36,269 nucleotides of DNA from Porphyromonadaceae bacterium CG2_30_38_12 (GCA_001873635.1 MNZK01000051.1:1-36269); one strand, 5' to 3'. Positions 9,501-21,640 are shown, numbered from the stretch's first letter. Numbers and translations: made by a program. Notes: a model not told the origin generated them from the sequence alone.

Positions 9501-9508
9501 CAAAGGTA
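9501..9508 (-). promoter_or_regulatory. -7 element of the rlmB promoter (TACCTTTG)
   Basis: An exact TAnnTTTG match on the minus strand, 63 bp upstream of the rlmB ATG. No clear -33 TTG is seen. It sits back-to-back with the promoter of the divergent peptidase gene, 12 bp away. Confidence 0.5.
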
Positions 9509-9520
9509 GAAAAAAATACT

Positions 9521-9528
9521 TAACTTTG
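9521..9528 (+). promoter_or_regulatory. -7 element of the S41 peptidase promoter (TAACTTTG)
   Basis: An exact TAnnTTTG match 23 bp upstream of the ATG at 9552, predicting a start near 9532 and a leader of about 20 nt. The -33 region of this promoter would overlap the rlmB -7 element. Confidence 0.5.
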
Positions 9529-9551
9529 CGATTCACTCATCATTTGTAGAT

Positions 9552-10562
9552 ATGAAAAAAATTGTTCTTAGTCTTTTATTTATTTCATTTGTTGTGCAAT
9601 CCTGTATCAATGAGCCAACTATGGAAAAGAATGATCCGAAAGGAAATTTCGAAGCACTTTGGAAAATTATCGATACAAAATACTGTTATTTAGACTATAA
9701 GCATATTCGATGGGATTCTATTCATAGTGTGTATGCTGCACGTGTGGATAATGACATGTCAAACATGGCTTTGTTCGATTTGCTTGGCTCAATGTTGGCT
9801 GAATTGCAGGATGGGCATGTCAATTTATATTCAAATTTCAACACGAGTCGCAATTGGAAATGGTTTACCGAATATCCATCGAATTTTGATACCGATTTAA
9901 TTTACAATGAAAGATACTTAGGCGCAAATTATTTTTCGGTGAGTGGCTTAAAATATGCTAAAATAGCCAACGGAAAGGTTGGTTATATCTATTTTGGCGA
10001 CTTCTCTAACAGATTTTCGGATACAAATATGTATAATATTTTTAGTTATTTTATTAATTGTGAGGCGCTTATTATTGATGTTCGCAACAATGGTGGTGGT
10101 TACCTTGACCTTGCTGAGCAATTTGCATCTTATTTTTTTAAAGAAAAAACCCTTACGGCATACATTCAACATAAAGAAGGAAACGGGCACAGCGATTTCT
10201 CAAAACCAGTGGCAATTTACACGCCCGGACACAAAACGTTACAGTGGCAACGGCCTGTTGCAGTATTAACAAACCGCATGTCGTATAGCGCTACAAATGC
10301 TTTTGTTGTACGCATGAAGATGGCTAATCATGCCATTATTGTGGGCGACCAAACGGGCGGTGGCGGTGGTTTACCTATGTCGAGCGAGCTCCCTAATGGT
10401 TGGATGGTTCGCCTCTCGCAAAGCCCTATGTTCGATGCCGACATGCAACAAACTGAATGGGGTATTACCCCTGATGTACCCGTAGTATTAAATATAGCAT
10501 TACGAGCTAATGGTATGGATAGTATTATCGAAAGTGCTATAAGTTTGATTACCAAAAACTAA
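9552..10562 (+). CDS. S41 family (tricorn/CtpA-type) peptidase, lipoprotein
   Basis: A 336-residue protein with a type II signal peptide ending VVQSC (Cys18), so it is probably attached to the outer or inner membrane and faces the periplasm or surface. The S41 core is clear: LQDGHVNL (His89), ALIIDVRNNGGG (residues 172-183), VLTNRMSYSATNAF with Ser246 as the likely nucleophile, GDQTGGGGG and WGITPDVPV. No obvious PDZ domain lies between the N-terminal helical region and the core, so it resembles the short retinol-binding-protein-like/tricorn-core S41 proteins common in Bacteroidota and not classical CtpA. The catalytic Lys of CtpA is not evident. It is a single gene with its own promoter and a shared terminator. 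The physiological substrate is unknown. Confidence 0.88.
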   Translation: MKKIVLSLLFISFVVQSCINEPTMEKNDPKGNFEALWKIIDTKYCYLDYKHIRWDSIHSVYAARVDNDMSNMALFDLLGSMLAELQDGHVNLYSNFNTSRNWKWFTEYPSNFDTDLIYNERYLGANYFSVSGLKYAKIANGKVGYIYFGDFSNRFSDTNMYNIFSYFINCEALIIDVRNNGGGYLDLAEQFASYFFKEKTLTAYIQHKEGNGHSDFSKPVAIYTPGHKTLQWQRPVAVLTNRMSYSATNAFVVRMKMANHAIIVGDQTGGGGGLPMSSELPNGWMVRLSQSPMFDADMQQTEWGITPDVPVVLNIALRANGMDSIIESAISLITKN

Positions 10563-10610
10563 AATTATGTTTTTTGTGTCTGATTATGATTTATATTCTT
10601 TTAAGCAATA

Positions 10611-10643
10611 AAAAAAGGATAACCAAAATTGGCTATCCTTTTC
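10611..10643. terminator. Bidirectional terminator between the S41 gene and rpoC
   Basis: The arms AGGATAACCA and TGGCTATCCT are separated by AAAT and flanked by A-rich and T-rich sides. On the minus strand the single mismatch becomes a G-U wobble and seven T follow, so it works best for rpoC; on the plus strand TTTTC follows. The two convergent genes share it. Confidence 0.88.
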
Positions 10644-10673
10644 TATTTATAGTTGAGAAAGATATTATAAAAA

Positions 10674-13600
10674 TTAATTTCTATCTTCCATGTCAATCAC
10701 ATTGCGGCGGGCATCTTCTTTTTTGTTGTATTCGTCGCGAGAATAAACAACAATTTTATCAAAATCGCGCTGACCAGTTCCGGCAGGGATAAGGTGTCCG
10801 CAAATCACGTTTTCTTTCATACCTTCCAAGCGGTCTGTTTTGCCATTGATAGCTGCATCGTTCAGAACTTTGGTTGTTTCTTGGAACGAAGCTGCCGACA
10901 TAAAGCTTTGAGTTTGCAATGCAGCACGCGTAATTCCTTGTAAAATCTGGTTTGAAGTGGCAGCAACGGCTTCGCGCGTTTCAACCAATTTCATATCACG
11001 GCGCTTCAAAGCACTATTCTCGTCACGCAATTTGCGCGCTGTAATAATTTGACCTTTCTTTAAAGTTTCAGAATCACCTGCATCCAAGATAACACGTTTG
11101 CCCCAGATACGATCGTTTTCCTCCATGAATTCATTTTTATCTACAATTTGCTTTTCAAGGAATCGTGTGTCGCCTTGTTCCAGTATGTCAACTTTACGCA
11201 TCATTTGGCGTACAATAACTTCAAAATGTTTGTCATTGATTTTAACGCCCTGCAAGCGATATACATCCTGCACCTCATTCACAATGTAATCTTGAACGGC
11301 AGTAGGACCTTTAATCATCAGAATATCCGATGGGGTAGTAGCACCATCTGACAAAGGTGTGCCAGCACGTACAAAATCGTTTTCCTGAACCAATATTTGT
11401 TTCGAGAGTGCAATCATGTATTTCTTGACTTCACCAGTTTTCGATGTAACGCTCAATTCTCTATTACCACGTTTTATCTTCCCGAAGTTCACTTCGCCAT
11501 CAATTTCAGCCACAACAGCCGGATTGGAAGGATTACGTGCCTCGAAGAGTTCAGTTACACGTGGAAGTCCACCGGTGATATCACCCGCTTTACCTACTGC
11601 ACGAGGAATTTTAACAAGCATTTGTCCTGCTTTAATCATTTCACTATCCGTTACTGCTAAGTGAGCACCTACTGGTAAGTTATAGGTTCGAATAATGCCA
11701 CCATCTTTGTCCATTATGTGCGCACTTGGCACACGGTTACGGTCTTTCGACTCGATAATAATGATTTCACTTAGACCTGTTGCATCATCAGTTTCGGTTT
11801 TAAATGTTACATTTTCAACAACATCTTCAAACTCGATTTTCCCATCGGTTTCCGAAATAATAACGGCGTTAAAAGGATCCCATTCACAAATCACCTTCCC
11901 TTTTGTTCCTAATTCACCTGGTTTTACAAATAATTTAGAACCATAAGGTATGTTTTGATTGGTTAATATTATTTCTGTATTTACGTCAATAACACGCATT
12001 TCGGCTAAACGACTTACCACAACCTGATATGCACCAGTGTCGTCGGAGGCATTAACCGTACGAAGTTCATCGAATTCGAGGCGTCCATCATAACGTAAAA
12101 TGATTTTATTTTCGGCACCTACGTTCGAGGCAACACCACCAACGTGGAATGTACGAAGCGTTAGCTGCGTACCAGGCTCACCAATGGATTGCGCTGCAAT
12201 TACCCCTACAGCTTCGCCAATGTGTACCATTTTATTGGTAGCAAGATTGCGACCATAGCATTTTGCACAAACTCCTTTTTTCGATTCGCAAGTTAAAACT
12301 GAGCGTATTTCAACACGTTCGATGGGCGAGTCTTCAATTTTTTTGGCTAACGATTCCGTAATTTCCGATCCTGAGGCAACAATCAATTCGCCATTCAGCG
12401 GGTGATATATATCGTGAACCGATACACGTCCTAAAATGCGTTCATATAGTGAGGAAACAACTTCTTCGTTGTTTTTCATTTCAGTAGCAATCAATCCGCG
12501 TAGCGTTCCGCAATCGTCCTCGTTGATAATTACATCGTGCGATACATCTACCAATCGTCGGGTAAGATAACCAGCATCGGCTGTTTTCAAAGCCGTATCA
12601 GCTAAACCTTTACGAGCACCATGTGTTGAAATAAAATACTCTAATACTGAAAGTCCTTCTTTAAAGTTTGATAAAATTGGATTTTCGATAATCTGACCAC
12701 CTTCAGCACCCGATTTTTGAGGTTTAGCCATCAAACCACGCATACCAGAAAGCTGACGAATCTGCTCTTTCGAACCACGAGCTCCCGAATCTAACATCAT
12801 GTAAACAGAATTAAATCCTTGATTGTCAGTAGAGAGTTGTTTCATCAAAATATTTGACAATTTTGAATTGACGTGTGTCCATGTATCAATAATCTGATTA
12901 TAACGTTCGTTGAAGGTAATGAAACCGTTGTTATAATTGTTCAAAATTTCTTCTACTTCAGCATTACCTTCCTTTACTAAAATTTCTTTTTCAGCAGGAA
13001 TAATCACATCTCCCAAGTTGAACGACAATCCGCCCTTGAATGCCATCGAATATCCTAAATCTTTGATATCATCTAAAAAATGAGCTGTACGTGCTACTCC
13101 ACACGAAGCTATGACATTACCAATGATTTCACGCAATGATTTTTTTGACAAAAGCTCATTAATATAACCCATTTTTGTAGGCACACATTTGTTAAATAAG
13201 ATGCGTCCTACCGTAGTTTCAATTAATTTGAGTACACGTTTACCTTGTTCATCTAAGTCGTAAGTGCGCACTTTAATCCAAGCATGCAAATCAACTTTTT
13301 TCTCGTTGTAAGCAATTTCGGCTTCCTCGGGCGAATAAAATACTAAGCCTTCACCCGTAGCACCCGGACGTGGTTTTGTAATATAATAAAGTCCAAGAAC
13401 CATGTCCTGTGAAGGTACTGTGATTGGAGCACCATTTGCCGGATTCAAAATGTTATGTGATGCTAACATCAACATTTGTGCTTCTAAAATTGCCTCATTA
13501 CCAAGTGGTAAATGCACAGCCATTTGGTCGCCATCAAAGTCGGCATTGAAAGCCGTACACGAAAGTGGATGAAGCTGAATAGCTTTTCCTTCAATCATTT

Positions 13601-14957
13601 TAGGCTGAAATGCTTGAATACCAAGACGGTGAAGAGTTGGGGCGCGGTTAAGCATTACGGGATGACCTTTCATCACAAACTCCAAAATATCCCAGATTAC
13701 GGGGTCTTTGCGGTCCACTATTTTCTTAGCAGATTTTACTGTTTTTACAATGCCACGCTCAATAAGTTTCCGTATTACAAAAGGTTTGTAAAGCTCAGCA
13801 GCCATATCTTTTGGGATACCACACTCGTGCATTTTAAGCTCAGGACCTACCACAATTACCGAACGTGCTGAATAATCGACACGTTTACCTAATAAGTTTT
13901 GACGGAAACGTCCTTGCTTTCCTTTTAACGAATCGGAAAGTGATTTTAATGGACGATTGGCATCTGTTTTAACGGCACTTGATTTTCTTGAATTGTCAAA
14001 TAACGAATCGACAGATTCTTGAAGCATGCGTTTTTCATTTCGCAAAATCACTTCAGGAGCTTTAATTTCGATCAAGCGTTTCAAACGGTTGTTACGAATA
14101 ATAACACGACGATACAAATCATTCAAATCGGAGGTTGCAAAACGACCGCCATCCAATGGAACCAAAGGACGTAATTCAGGTGGAATTACAGGTACAATTT
14201 TTACAATCATCCATTCGGGCTTGTTTCGGAGGCGTGATGCACGAAACGATTCAACAATCTGAAGCCGTTTCAAAGCATCGTTTTTACGTTGTTGCGATGT
14301 GTCTGTATTTGCTCGGTTGCGTAATTCGTAGGAGAGAGCATCCAAATCTAAACGCACTAATAAGTCGTAAACGGCTTCAGCGCCCATTTTAGCGATAAAT
14401 TTGTTAGGGTCTGTATCTTCTAACAACTGATTTTCGCGAGGAAGCGATTCCAACAAATCTAAATACTCTTCTTCGGTAATTAGTTCATTATCAATAATAT
14501 TTTCGCCATTGTGAAGTACGCCAGCTTGTATGATGACATATTTTTCGTAATAAATAATGGCATCCATCTTCTTGGTAGGCATTCCCAATAAATACCCAAT
14601 TTTGTTGGGTAATGAGCGGAAATACCAGATGTGAGCTACCGGAACAACTAATTGAATATGTCCCATACGTTCACGACGAACTTTTTTCTCGGTAACTTCT
14701 ACACCGCAACGATCACACACAATTCCCTTGTAACGAATACGTTTGTATTTACCGCAATGACATTCATAATCTTTCGTAGGACCAAAAATGCGCTCACAGA
14801 ACAAACCATCTCGTTCGGGTTTATATGTACGGTAGTTGATGGTTTCTGGTTTCAGAACTTCACCGCTCGATAATTTTAAAATTTCTTCGGGCGATGCAAG
14901 TCCAATCGTAATTTTACTAAAATTACTTTTTACCTTATTATCATTTTTAAAAGCCAT
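10674..14957 (-). CDS. rpoC: DNA-directed RNA polymerase subunit beta'
   Basis: A 1427-residue beta' subunit, full length for Bacteroidota. It has the N-terminal zinc site [20 protein letters not shown], the catalytic [12 protein letters not shown] loop whose three Asp bind the active-site Mg2+, the trigger-loop/bridge-helix region ([20 protein letters not shown]) and the second zinc site ([17 protein letters not shown]). It follows rpoB by 13 bp and ends at the bidirectional terminator, so it is the last gene of the ribosomal protein-polymerase operon. No frameshift or unusual insertion was noticed. Confidence 0.99.
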   Translation of the reverse strand: MAFKNDNKVKSNFSKITIGLASPEEILKLSSGEVLKPETINYRTYKPERDGLFCERIFGPTKDYECHCGKYKRIRYKGIVCDRCGVEVTEKKVRRERMGHIQLVVPVAHIWYFRSLPNKIGYLLGMPTKKMDAIIYYEKYVIIQAGVLHNGENIIDNELITEEEYLDLLESLPRENQLLEDTDPNKFIAKMGAEAVYDLLVRLDLDALSYELRNRANTDTSQQRKNDALKRLQIVESFRASRLRNKPEWMIVKIVPVIPPELRPLVPLDGGRFATSDLNDLYRRVIIRNNRLKRLIEIKAPEVILRNEKRMLQESVDSLFDNSRKSSAVKTDANRPLKSLSDSLKGKQGRFRQNLLGKRVDYSARSVIVVGPELKMHECGIPKDMAAELYKPFVIRKLIERGIVKTVKSAKKIVDRKDPVIWDILEFVMKGHPVMLNRAPTLHRLGIQAFQPKMIEGKAIQLHPLSCTAFNADFDGDQMAVHLPLGNEAILEAQMLMLASHNILNPANGAPITVPSQDMVLGLYYITKPRPGATGEGLVFYSPEEAEIAYNEKKVDLHAWIKVRTYDLDEQGKRVLKLIETTVGRILFNKCVPTKMGYINELLSKKSLREIIGNVIASCGVARTAHFLDDIKDLGYSMAFKGGLSFNLGDVIIPAEKEILVKEGNAEVEEILNNYNNGFITFNERYNQIIDTWTHVNSKLSNILMKQLSTDNQGFNSVYMMLDSGARGSKEQIRQLSGMRGLMAKPQKSGAEGGQIIENPILSNFKEGLSVLEYFISTHGARKGLADTALKTADAGYLTRRLVDVSHDVIINEDDCGTLRGLIATEMKNNEEVVSSLYERILGRVSVHDIYHPLNGELIVASGSEITESLAKKIEDSPIERVEIRSVLTCESKKGVCAKCYGRNLATNKMVHIGEAVGVIAAQSIGEPGTQLTLRTFHVGGVASNVGAENKIILRYDGRLEFDELRTVNASDDTGAYQVVVSRLAEMRVIDVNTEIILTNQNIPYGSKLFVKPGELGTKGKVICEWDPFNAVIISETDGKIEFEDVVENVTFKTETDDATGLSEIIIIESKDRNRVPSAHIMDKDGGIIRTYNLPVGAHLAVTDSEMIKAGQMLVKIPRAVGKAGDITGGLPRVTELFEARNPSNPAVVAEIDGEVNFGKIKRGNRELSVTSKTGEVKKYMIALSKQILVQENDFVRAGTPLSDGATTPSDILMIKGPTAVQDYIVNEVQDVYRLQGVKINDKHFEVIVRQMMRKVDILEQGDTRFLEKQIVDKNEFMEENDRIWGKRVILDAGDSETLKKGQIITARKLRDENSALKRRDMKLVETREAVAATSNQILQGITRAALQTQSFMSAASFQETTKVLNDAAINGKTDRLEGMKENVICGHLIPAGTGQRDFDKIVVYSRDEYNKKEDARRNVIDMEDRN

Positions 14958-14970
14958 AATCTTTTTTTCC

Positions 14971-17900
14971 TTATTCTAAATTGATACTCAAACCTAAACC
15001 TTTTAGTTCGTGTAATAATACATTCAACGACTCTGGAATACCTGGTGTGGGCATTGGGTCGCCTTTTACTATAGCTTCGTACGTACGAGCACGTCCCATC
15101 ACATCATCGGATTTTACTGTCAGAATTTCCTGTAGAATATGTGCAGCACCAAATGCCTCTAATGCCCATACTTCCATTTCTCCAAAACGCTGACCACCGA
15201 ATTGTGCTTTACCGCCAAGAGGTTGCTGTGTAATAAGCGAATAAGGTCCTATCGAACGAGCATGCATTTTATCTTCAACCATGTGCCCTAATTTCAACAT
15301 ATAAATGACACCAACCGTTGCTGTTTGGTCAAATTGGTCGCCCGTTCCCCCATCTATTAAGTAGGTTTTACCATAGCGTGGTACACCAGCTTTATCAGTC
15401 CATTCGTCCAACTGATCCAAGCTTGCGCCATCAAAAATGGGAGTTGCAAAAGTTACTCCAAGTTCTTTGCCCGCCCAGCCAAGTACAGTCTCAAAAATTT
15501 GCCCTAAGTTCATACGCGAAGGTACGCCAAGGGGATTTAAAACAATATCAACCGGAGTGCCGTCGGCAAGGAAAGGCATATCTTCCTGGCGAACAATACG
15601 CGAAACAATACCTTTGTTACCATGACGACCAGCCATCTTATCACCAACGCGAATTTTACGCTTTTTGGCTATGTAAACTTTTGCAATTTGAACTATACCG
15701 TTTGGTAATTCATCGCCAATGGTAATGTTGAATTTTTGACGTTTTATTTGAGCATCAAGTTCTTTGTATTTTCTCAAATAATTCATAATCAATTGTTTTA
15801 CCAAAAGATTTTTATGGTTATCAGTTGTCCACTTTGATAGTTGAACTGCCGAAAAATCTACCTCGCGAAGTCTTTCAATAGTGAATTTGCTGTTTCGTGA
15901 GATAATATCAGACCCAATAAAATCCTTAACACCTGCCGAAGTTTTATCACCCAATAGGGTTAATAATTTTTCAATAAGTGTTTCTTTTAAGATGCTTGCT
16001 TGAGCCTCAAATTCTTCATCCAATCGAGGTAAAACAGCTTTGTCAGCTAACTTCGATTTACGATTCTTCAATGCTTTAGAGTATAGCTTTTTACCTACAA
16101 CAACGCCAGACAATGAAGGAGTTGCTTTTAGAGATGCATCTTTTACATCGCCCGCTTTGTCGCCAAAAATTGCACGTAATAATTTTTCTTCAGGCGATGG
16201 ATCTGATTCTCCTTTTGGTGTTATTTTACCTATAATTATATCACCCGGCTCTATGCGTGCACCGATACGTATGATACCATTTTCGTCCAAATCTTTGGTT
16301 GCTTCTTCGCTTACGTTTGGTATATCTGATGTAAATTCTTCTACTCCACGCTTTGTTTCGCGAACTTCGAGAAGTTGCTCTACAACATGAATAGATGTGA
16401 AAATATCTTCGCGAACAACACGTTCGTTGATAACAATTGCATCCTCAAAATTATAACCTTTCCAAGGCATAAAAGCTACTTTCAGGTTTTTCCCAATAGC
16501 AAGCTCACCGCGTTGGGTAGAATAGCCTTCGGTTAGTATCATCCCTGATTCTACTTTATCTCCTCTTCGCACTAAGGGGCGTAAATCGATGGTCGTGTTT
16601 TGGTTCGTCTTTTGGAACTTTGGAATTTTATATTCTTTGGTTGCGCTGTCGAAACTTACAAAATCCTCTTCTTCCGAGCGTTCATAACGAATTTTTATAA
16701 ATTCGGCATCAACATATTCAACAACACCATTGCCCTCAGCCATAATTTGGGTGCGGGAGTCTTTAATTAATTGTCCTTCAATTCCCGTACCTACAATTGG
16801 AGCCTCGCAACGTAATAAGGGAACCGCTTGACGCATCATGTTAGAACCCATTAAAGCACGGTTTGCATCATCGTGTTCCAAAAATGGAATAAGCGCAGCA
16901 GCTATGGAGGCTATCTGCGATGGAGCCACATCCATTAAGTTTACCTCTTCGGGTAATACTACAGGAAAGTCAGCACCCAATCGCGATTTTACTTTCGAAC
17001 GTATAAACGAACCATCTTCGCGCAATGGAGCATTACCCTGTGCTATGATTAAACTTTCCTCTTCTTCGGCAGTAAAATACTCAATTCCATCTTCGGCAGT
17101 ATTTACTATTGAGTTTTCAACATGGCGATAGGGGGTTTCAATAAAGCCAAGTTTATTAATTTTTGCATAGATACACAACGAAGAAATCAAACCAATGTTT
17201 GGTCCTTCAGGTGTTTCGATGGGACATAAGCGTCCATAATGCGTGTAGTGTACGTCACGAACCTCAAAACCAGCACGTTCACGTGACAAACCACCCGGAC
17301 CGAGAGCCGACAATCGACGTTTGTGTGTAATTTCAGCTAATGGATTTTGTTGGTCCATAAACTGCGAAAGTGCATTCGTTCCAAAGAATGAATTGATGAC
17401 CGAAGAAATACTCTTGGCGTTAATCAAATCAATGGGCGTAAATACTTCGTTGTCGCGTACATTCATTCGTTCGCGAATGGTACGAGCCATACGAGAAAGA
17501 CCTACACCAAATTGATTGAATAATTGTTCGCCAACAGTACGTACACGTCGGTTGCTCAAGTGGTCAATATCATCAACATCTGCCTTTGAATTAATCAATT
17601 CAATCAGATATTTAATGATCTCAATAATGTCTTCTTTTGTGAGAACTTTGATTTCAGGATCAATCAACAGATTTAGCTTGCGATTAATTCTGAATCGTCC
17701 CACATCACCTAAATCGTAACGTTTTTCGGAAAAGAAAAGGTTGTTGATAACCTCGCGTGCTGTGGAATCATCGGCTGGCACTGCATTACGCAATTGTCGA
17801 TAAATATACAATACAGCTTCTTTTTCGGAGTTGCTGGGGTCTTTTTGTAATGTGTTATAAATGATGGCATAATCATTTTGATTCGCTTCCGGATTATGCA

Positions 17901-18783
17901 ATAATATGGTTTGTGAGCCTGACTCTATAATTTCGTCAATATGCTTAGCTTCAATAATAGTTTCGCGATCGATGATAACCTCATTACGTTCAATACTTAC
18001 AACTTCGCCGGTATCCTCATCAACAAAATCTTCTATCCATGTTTTCAGAACGCGAGCAGCTAATTTCTGTCCAAGTGCCTTTTTTAAACTTGCCTTGCTC
18101 ACTTTTACTTCTTCGGCTAAATTGAAAATTTCAAGAATATCCTTATCGCTTTCAAATCCTATGGCACGAAGCAATGTGGTCACAGGTAATTTCTTTTTGC
18201 GATCAATATAAGCATACATCACATTGTTGATGTCTGTTGCAAATTCAATCCATGAACCGCGAAATGGTATTATACGTGCCGAATAAAGTTTGGTTCCATT
18301 AGCATGCATGCTCTGACCAAAAAACACACCCGGAGAACGGTGTAATTGTGATACAATAACACGTTCAGCACCATTAATTACAAAAGTGCCTTTGGGAGTC
18401 ATGTATGGTATCGGACCTAAATATACATCCTGAATGACCGTATCGAAGTCTTCGTGATCGGGGTCGGTACAATACAGTTTAAGTTTTGCTTTTAAGGGTA
18501 CATTATATGTCAAGCCACGTTCTACGCATTCCTCAATTGAATAGCGAGGTGGATCTACATAATAATCCAAAAATTCTAATATGAAATTATTGCGAGTATC
18601 AGCAATAGGGAAGTTTTCAGTAAATACTTTGTATAATCCTTCAGCTTTTCTTTGTTCTGGAGAGGTATCCATCTGAAAAAATTCGTGAAAAGATTTTAAT
18701 TGCACTTCCAAAAAATCAGGATATTGTAACTGATTTTTTATGGTTGCGAAATTGATTCTTTGTTGGGATTGATTTGAAGACAT
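14971..18783 (-). CDS. rpoB: DNA-directed RNA polymerase subunit beta
   Basis: A 1270-residue beta subunit. The rifampicin-pocket segment reads [18 protein letters not shown] and then LSALGPGGL, keeping the Ser, Gln, Asp, His and Ser residues whose changes usually cause resistance, so the protein looks rifampicin-sensitive by sequence. The Mg-proximal and nucleotide-path motifs are present ([50 protein letters not shown]). It is preceded by a 113-bp spacer with two hairpins after rplL, the classic place for attenuation or processing, and runs into rpoC after 13 bp. Confidence 0.99.
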   Translation of the reverse strand: MSSNQSQQRINFATIKNQLQYPDFLEVQLKSFHEFFQMDTSPEQRKAEGLYKVFTENFPIADTRNNFILEFLDYYVDPPRYSIEECVERGLTYNVPLKAKLKLYCTDPDHEDFDTVIQDVYLGPIPYMTPKGTFVINGAERVIVSQLHRSPGVFFGQSMHANGTKLYSARIIPFRGSWIEFATDINNVMYAYIDRKKKLPVTTLLRAIGFESDKDILEIFNLAEEVKVSKASLKKALGQKLAARVLKTWIEDFVDEDTGEVVSIERNEVIIDRETIIEAKHIDEIIESGSQTILLHNPEANQNDYAIIYNTLQKDPSNSEKEAVLYIYRQLRNAVPADDSTAREVINNLFFSEKRYDLGDVGRFRINRKLNLLIDPEIKVLTKEDIIEIIKYLIELINSKADVDDIDHLSNRRVRTVGEQLFNQFGVGLSRMARTIRERMNVRDNEVFTPIDLINAKSISSVINSFFGTNALSQFMDQQNPLAEITHKRRLSALGPGGLSRERAGFEVRDVHYTHYGRLCPIETPEGPNIGLISSLCIYAKINKLGFIETPYRHVENSIVNTAEDGIEYFTAEEEESLIIAQGNAPLREDGSFIRSKVKSRLGADFPVVLPEEVNLMDVAPSQIASIAAALIPFLEHDDANRALMGSNMMRQAVPLLRCEAPIVGTGIEGQLIKDSRTQIMAEGNGVVEYVDAEFIKIRYERSEEEDFVSFDSATKEYKIPKFQKTNQNTTIDLRPLVRRGDKVESGMILTEGYSTQRGELAIGKNLKVAFMPWKGYNFEDAIVINERVVREDIFTSIHVVEQLLEVRETKRGVEEFTSDIPNVSEEATKDLDENGIIRIGARIEPGDIIIGKITPKGESDPSPEEKLLRAIFGDKAGDVKDASLKATPSLSGVVVGKKLYSKALKNRKSKLADKAVLPRLDEEFEAQASILKETLIEKLLTLLGDKTSAGVKDFIGSDIISRNSKFTIERLREVDFSAVQLSKWTTDNHKNLLVKQLIMNYLRKYKELDAQIKRQKFNITIGDELPNGIVQIAKVYIAKKRKIRVGDKMAGRHGNKGIVSRIVRQEDMPFLADGTPVDIVLNPLGVPSRMNLGQIFETVLGWAGKELGVTFATPIFDGASLDQLDEWTDKAGVPRYGKTYLIDGGTGDQFDQTATVGVIYMLKLGHMVEDKMHARSIGPYSLITQQPLGGKAQFGGQRFGEMEVWALEAFGAAHILQEILTVKSDDVMGRARTYEAIVKGDPMPTPGIPESLNVLLHELKGLGLSINLE

Positions 18784-18837
18784 TTCAAAGAGGGTTAAAT
18801 TGATACAGCGAACTCAATTATTTTATAGACAAGAAAA

Positions 18838-18892
18838 GGTTTAGAATCCCCTAATGATAGGGGAATCTAAACCAAATACCTGATAATCAGGT
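18838..18892 (-). promoter_or_regulatory. Attenuator or processing hairpins between rplL and rpoB
   Basis: On the minus strand the first, small hairpin is ACCTGA-TTA-TCAGGT (18892-18878), just after the rplL stop. The second is much stronger: arms of 8 and 7 bp with one T-T mismatch and a 4-nt loop (18873-18838), then TTTTCTTGT. This matches the position of the partial terminator that lowers rpoBC relative to rplJL in other bacteria. Function here is inferred. Confidence 0.75.
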
Positions 18893-18896
18893 TATT

Positions 18897-19271
18897 TTAT
18901 TTAAGTTCAACGTCAGCGCCGCCTTCTGTCAATGATTTTTTCAATGCTTCGGCTTCGTCTTTTGTTACACCTTCTTTGATTGCTGAAGGTGCAGCATCTA
19001 CTAAATCTTTAGCTTCTTTCAAGCCAAGACCTGTAAGTTCTTTTACTAATTTTACGATAGCTAATTTATTTGCACCGGCTGCTTTCAAAATTACATCGAA
19101 AGAAGTTTTTTCTTCTACTACTTCAACGGCTGCTGCAGGACCTGCTGCTACTGCTACTGCTGCTGCTGCTGGTTCGATACCATATTCGTCTTTCAAAATT
19201 TGTGCTAACTCATTTACTTCTTTAACTGTTAAGTTAACCAATTGTTCTGCAAAAGCTTTCAAATCTGCCAT
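18897..19271 (-). CDS. rplL: 50S ribosomal protein L7/L12
   Basis: A 124-residue stalk protein. The N-terminal dimerisation helices ([19 protein letters not shown]), the Ala-rich hinge (residues about 35-50, [14 protein letters not shown]) and the C-terminal factor-binding domain ([31 protein letters not shown]) are complete. It recruits EF-Tu, EF-G and other GTPases to the ribosome. It is separated from rplJ by 46 bp and followed by the rpoB attenuator hairpins. Confidence 0.98.
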   Translation of the reverse strand: MADLKAFAEQLVNLTVKEVNELAQILKDEYGIEPAAAAVAVAAGPAAAVEVVEEKTSFDVILKAAGANKLAIVKLVKELTGLGLKEAKDLVDAAPSAIKEGVTKDEAEALKKSLTEGGADVELK

Positions 19272-19317
19272 TTTTCTTTTTATTTTAAAAATTATTTTTT
19301 TATTTATTTTAATGATA

Positions 19318-19839
19318 TTATCTCTCGGACAATGTTTTCAACACGCCGTGGATAGTTGTTCCTCCTGATTGGAGTGCGGATATAACATTCTTAGCTGGCG
19401 ATTGCAATAAGCCAATAAGTTCGCCAATAAGTTCGTTTTTACTCTTCACAGTGATCAGAGCGTCAAGTTGGTTTTCACCAACATAAATACTTTGCTCTAC
19501 ATAAGCTGCTTTCAAGATAGGTTTTTTGCTCTTACTACTTTTGCTAAAATCTTTTATTAACTTAGCTGGGGCATTTCCTGTATTAGATAGCAAAACGGAT
19601 GTTGCACCTTTCAGCGAACTGTAAATTTCACTAAAATCTACATCAGTGTTGTCAAGAGCTTTGCGTAGCAATGTGTTTTTAACAACTAAGAGTTTAATAT
19701 CTTGCTTGTAGCAGACACGTCGTAATTCGCTTGTTTCGGCAGCGTTTAAGCCAGCGATATCAGCTAAATAGAAGTGTGCATACGAGTTGATAGTTGTCTC
19801 GAGTTGATTTATAATCGTGCTTTTATCTTCCTTTTTCAT
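19318..19839 (-). CDS. rplJ: 50S ribosomal protein L10
   Basis: A 173-residue L10, which anchors the L7/L12 dimers to the 23S rRNA stalk base. Typical segments are the N-terminal YFADITGL-like [22 protein letters not shown] and the C-terminal helix that binds L12. It follows rplA by only 12 bp, so there is no room for the long L10-binding leader found in E. coli; any autogenous control must act elsewhere. Confidence 0.97.
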   Translation of the reverse strand: MKKEDKSTIINQLETTINSYAHFYLADIAGLNAAETSELRRVCYKQDIKLLVVKNTLLRKALDNTDVDFSEIYSSLKGATSVLLSNTGNAPAKLIKDFSKSSKSKKPILKAAYVEQSIYVGENQLDALITVKSKNELIGELIGLLQSPAKNVISALQSGGTTIHGVLKTLSER

Positions 19840-19851
19840 AAACTTTTAATT

Positions 19852-20547
19852 TTATTCTTCAACTGATTTTGGGTCTATTTTAATACCCGCACTCATTGTG
19901 CTCGAAAGATAAATGCTCTTCACATAAGTACCTTTAGCCGATGTTGGTTTAAGTTTCATCAATGTAGCTACAAACTCTTTGGCATTGCCTATAAGCTGCT
20001 CTACTGTGAACGATACTTTACCAACAGAAGTATGAACAATACCAAATTTATCAACTTTAAAGTCAATTTTTCCTTGTTTTACTTCTTTTACAGCTTTTGC
20101 CACATCGTTGGTAACGGTTCCACTTTTGGGGTTTGGCATTAATCCACGAGGACCAAGCACACGCCCTAAAGCACCTAATTTACCCATAATAGCAGGCATT
20201 GTGATGATAACATCAACATCGGTCCAGCCGCCTTTTATTTTTTCGATATATTCATCGAGTCCTACAAAGTCAGCGCCTGCTTCTTTTGCAGCTGCTTCCT
20301 GATCGGGAGTACATAATGCAAGAACCTTAACTTGTTTGCCAGTTCCATTTGGCAACGACACTACGCCGCGCACCATTTGGTTAGCTTTACGTGGGTCAAC
20401 ACCTAAGCGTACATCAATATCAACGGAAGCATCAAACTTAGTAGTAGATATTTCTTTTACTAACGCAGCAGCTTCCTTCATTGTATAGGTTTTTCCTGCT
20501 TCAATTTTTTCTAAAGCTAACCTCTGATTTTTTGTCAGTTTACTCAT
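19852..20547 (-). CDS. rplA: 50S ribosomal protein L1
   Basis: A 231-residue L1 of standard length. The L1 signature [18 protein letters not shown] is present, as are the N-terminal [15 protein letters not shown] and the C-terminal [18 protein letters not shown]-like end. L1 forms the mobile stalk at the E site and in other bacteria represses the L11 operon by binding its leader. It is 18 bp downstream of rplK. Confidence 0.98.
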   Translation of the reverse strand: MSKLTKNQRLALEKIEAGKTYTMKEAAALVKEISTTKFDASVDIDVRLGVDPRKANQMVRGVVSLPNGTGKQVKVLALCTPDQEAAAKEAGADFVGLDEYIEKIKGGWTDVDVIITMPAIMGKLGALGRVLGPRGLMPNPKSGTVTNDVAKAVKEVKQGKIDFKVDKFGIVHTSVGKVSFTVEQLIGNAKEFVATLMKLKPTSAKGTYVKSIYLSSTMSAGIKIDPKSVEE

Positions 20548-20565
20548 TTTCTAATTGAAGATTAA

Positions 20566-21009
20566 TTAATTATTAATAGAAAAACTACCTTTAACGGTAA
20601 TACCCATACTTCTTGCTGTACCAGCTACCATTTTCATGGCTGCCTCTAACTCAAAGCAATTCAAATCGACCATCTTATCTTGTGCAATTTGTTGAACGTT
20701 CATCCAAGTGATTTCGGACACTTTTTTGCGATTTGGTTCAGCAGAGCCACTTTTAAGCTTAGTTGCTTCCAATAACTGTATCGCTACTGGAGGCGTTTTT
20801 ACTACAAAGTCGAATGATTTGTCTGTGTAATAGGTGATAACAACGGGTAAAATTTTACCGGGTTTATCCTGGGTTCTGGCATTAAATTGTTTGCAAAACT
20901 CCATAATGTTGATCCCTTTGGAACCCAATGCAGGTCCAACTGGTGGAGAAGGATTTGCAGCCCCTCCTTTAATCTGTAATTTAATAAGTCCAGCAATTTC
21001 TTTAGCCAT
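20566..21009 (-). CDS. rplK: 50S ribosomal protein L11
   Basis: A 147-residue L11 with the N-terminal [19 protein letters not shown] segment, the target of thiostrepton-type antibiotics together with 23S rRNA, and the C-terminal RNA-binding domain ([23 protein letters not shown]). It binds the GTPase-associated centre. The gap to nusG upstream is 52 bp, with no clear promoter motif. Confidence 0.98.
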   Translation of the reverse strand: MAKEIAGLIKLQIKGGAANPSPPVGPALGSKGINIMEFCKQFNARTQDKPGKILPVVITYYTDKSFDFVVKTPPVAIQLLEATKLKSGSAEPNRKKVSEITWMNVQQIAQDKMVDLNCFELEAAMKMVAGTARSMGITVKGSFSINN

Positions 21010-21061
21010 AATAATCTTTTTTTTTGTTGTTTAAGAGGAATTTCTAAGGATGTAACAAATC

Positions 21062-21613
21062 TTATTGTTCCTTTTCTACTTGCGTAAACGATAATTCAAG
21101 CGGTGTTTTCCGCCCAAATATACTAACCATAACCTTAAGCTTTTTCTTATCTTCATGGATTTCTTCTATAACGCCCGTAAGTCCCGAAAATGGTCCGAAA
21201 ATAACTTTCACACTTTCATTTACAATAAAAGGTGTTATCATTTCTTCACCGGTTTCTTGCAAATCGTCCACACTACCTAAGATTCTATTCACCTCTGCTT
21301 GGCGAACAGGAATAGGATGATGGCTTTTTTCTTCAAGAAATCCAATCACATTCGGTGTATTACGAAGTCGATGTGGAATTTCACCTATCAGATTTGCCTC
21401 AATTAGAATATACCCTGGCATACAACTACGTTCTTTTGTAATTTTTTTGCCATTGCGAATTTGGTAAACTTTTTCGGTAGGAATAAGTACCTGTGAAACG
21501 AACTGACCAAGATCAGAGTTGTTGATTTCTGCTTCAATATACTCTTTTACTTTGCTTTCTTTTCCACTTATGGCACGCATAACGTACCATTTAAAACTTG
21601 ATGTTTCTGACAC
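21062..21613 (-). CDS. nusG: Transcription elongation/antitermination factor NusG
   Basis: A 183-residue NusG. The NGN domain begins with KWYVMRAISGKESKVKEYI and continues through MPGYILIEANL and TPNVIGFL; the C-terminal KOW domain includes VKVIFGPFSGLTGVIEEI. It binds RNA polymerase and couples it to ribosomal protein S10 or Rho. It lies 27 bp after secE, the common secE-nusG pairing. Confidence 0.97.
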   Translation of the reverse strand: MSETSSFKWYVMRAISGKESKVKEYIEAEINNSDLGQFVSQVLIPTEKVYQIRNGKKITKERSCMPGYILIEANLIGEIPHRLRNTPNVIGFLEEKSHHPIPVRQAEVNRILGSVDDLQETGEEMITPFIVNESVKVIFGPFSGLTGVIEEIHEDKKKLKVMVSIFGRKTPLELSFTQVEKEQ

Positions 21614-21640
21614 TTTAAATTCTCCTATTTTTTTAAAAAT

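Noticed and set aside
15318-15725. A 135-codon open frame on the plus strand inside rpoB
   Set aside because: Antisense shadow of a highly conserved rpoB region, with no signal of its own.
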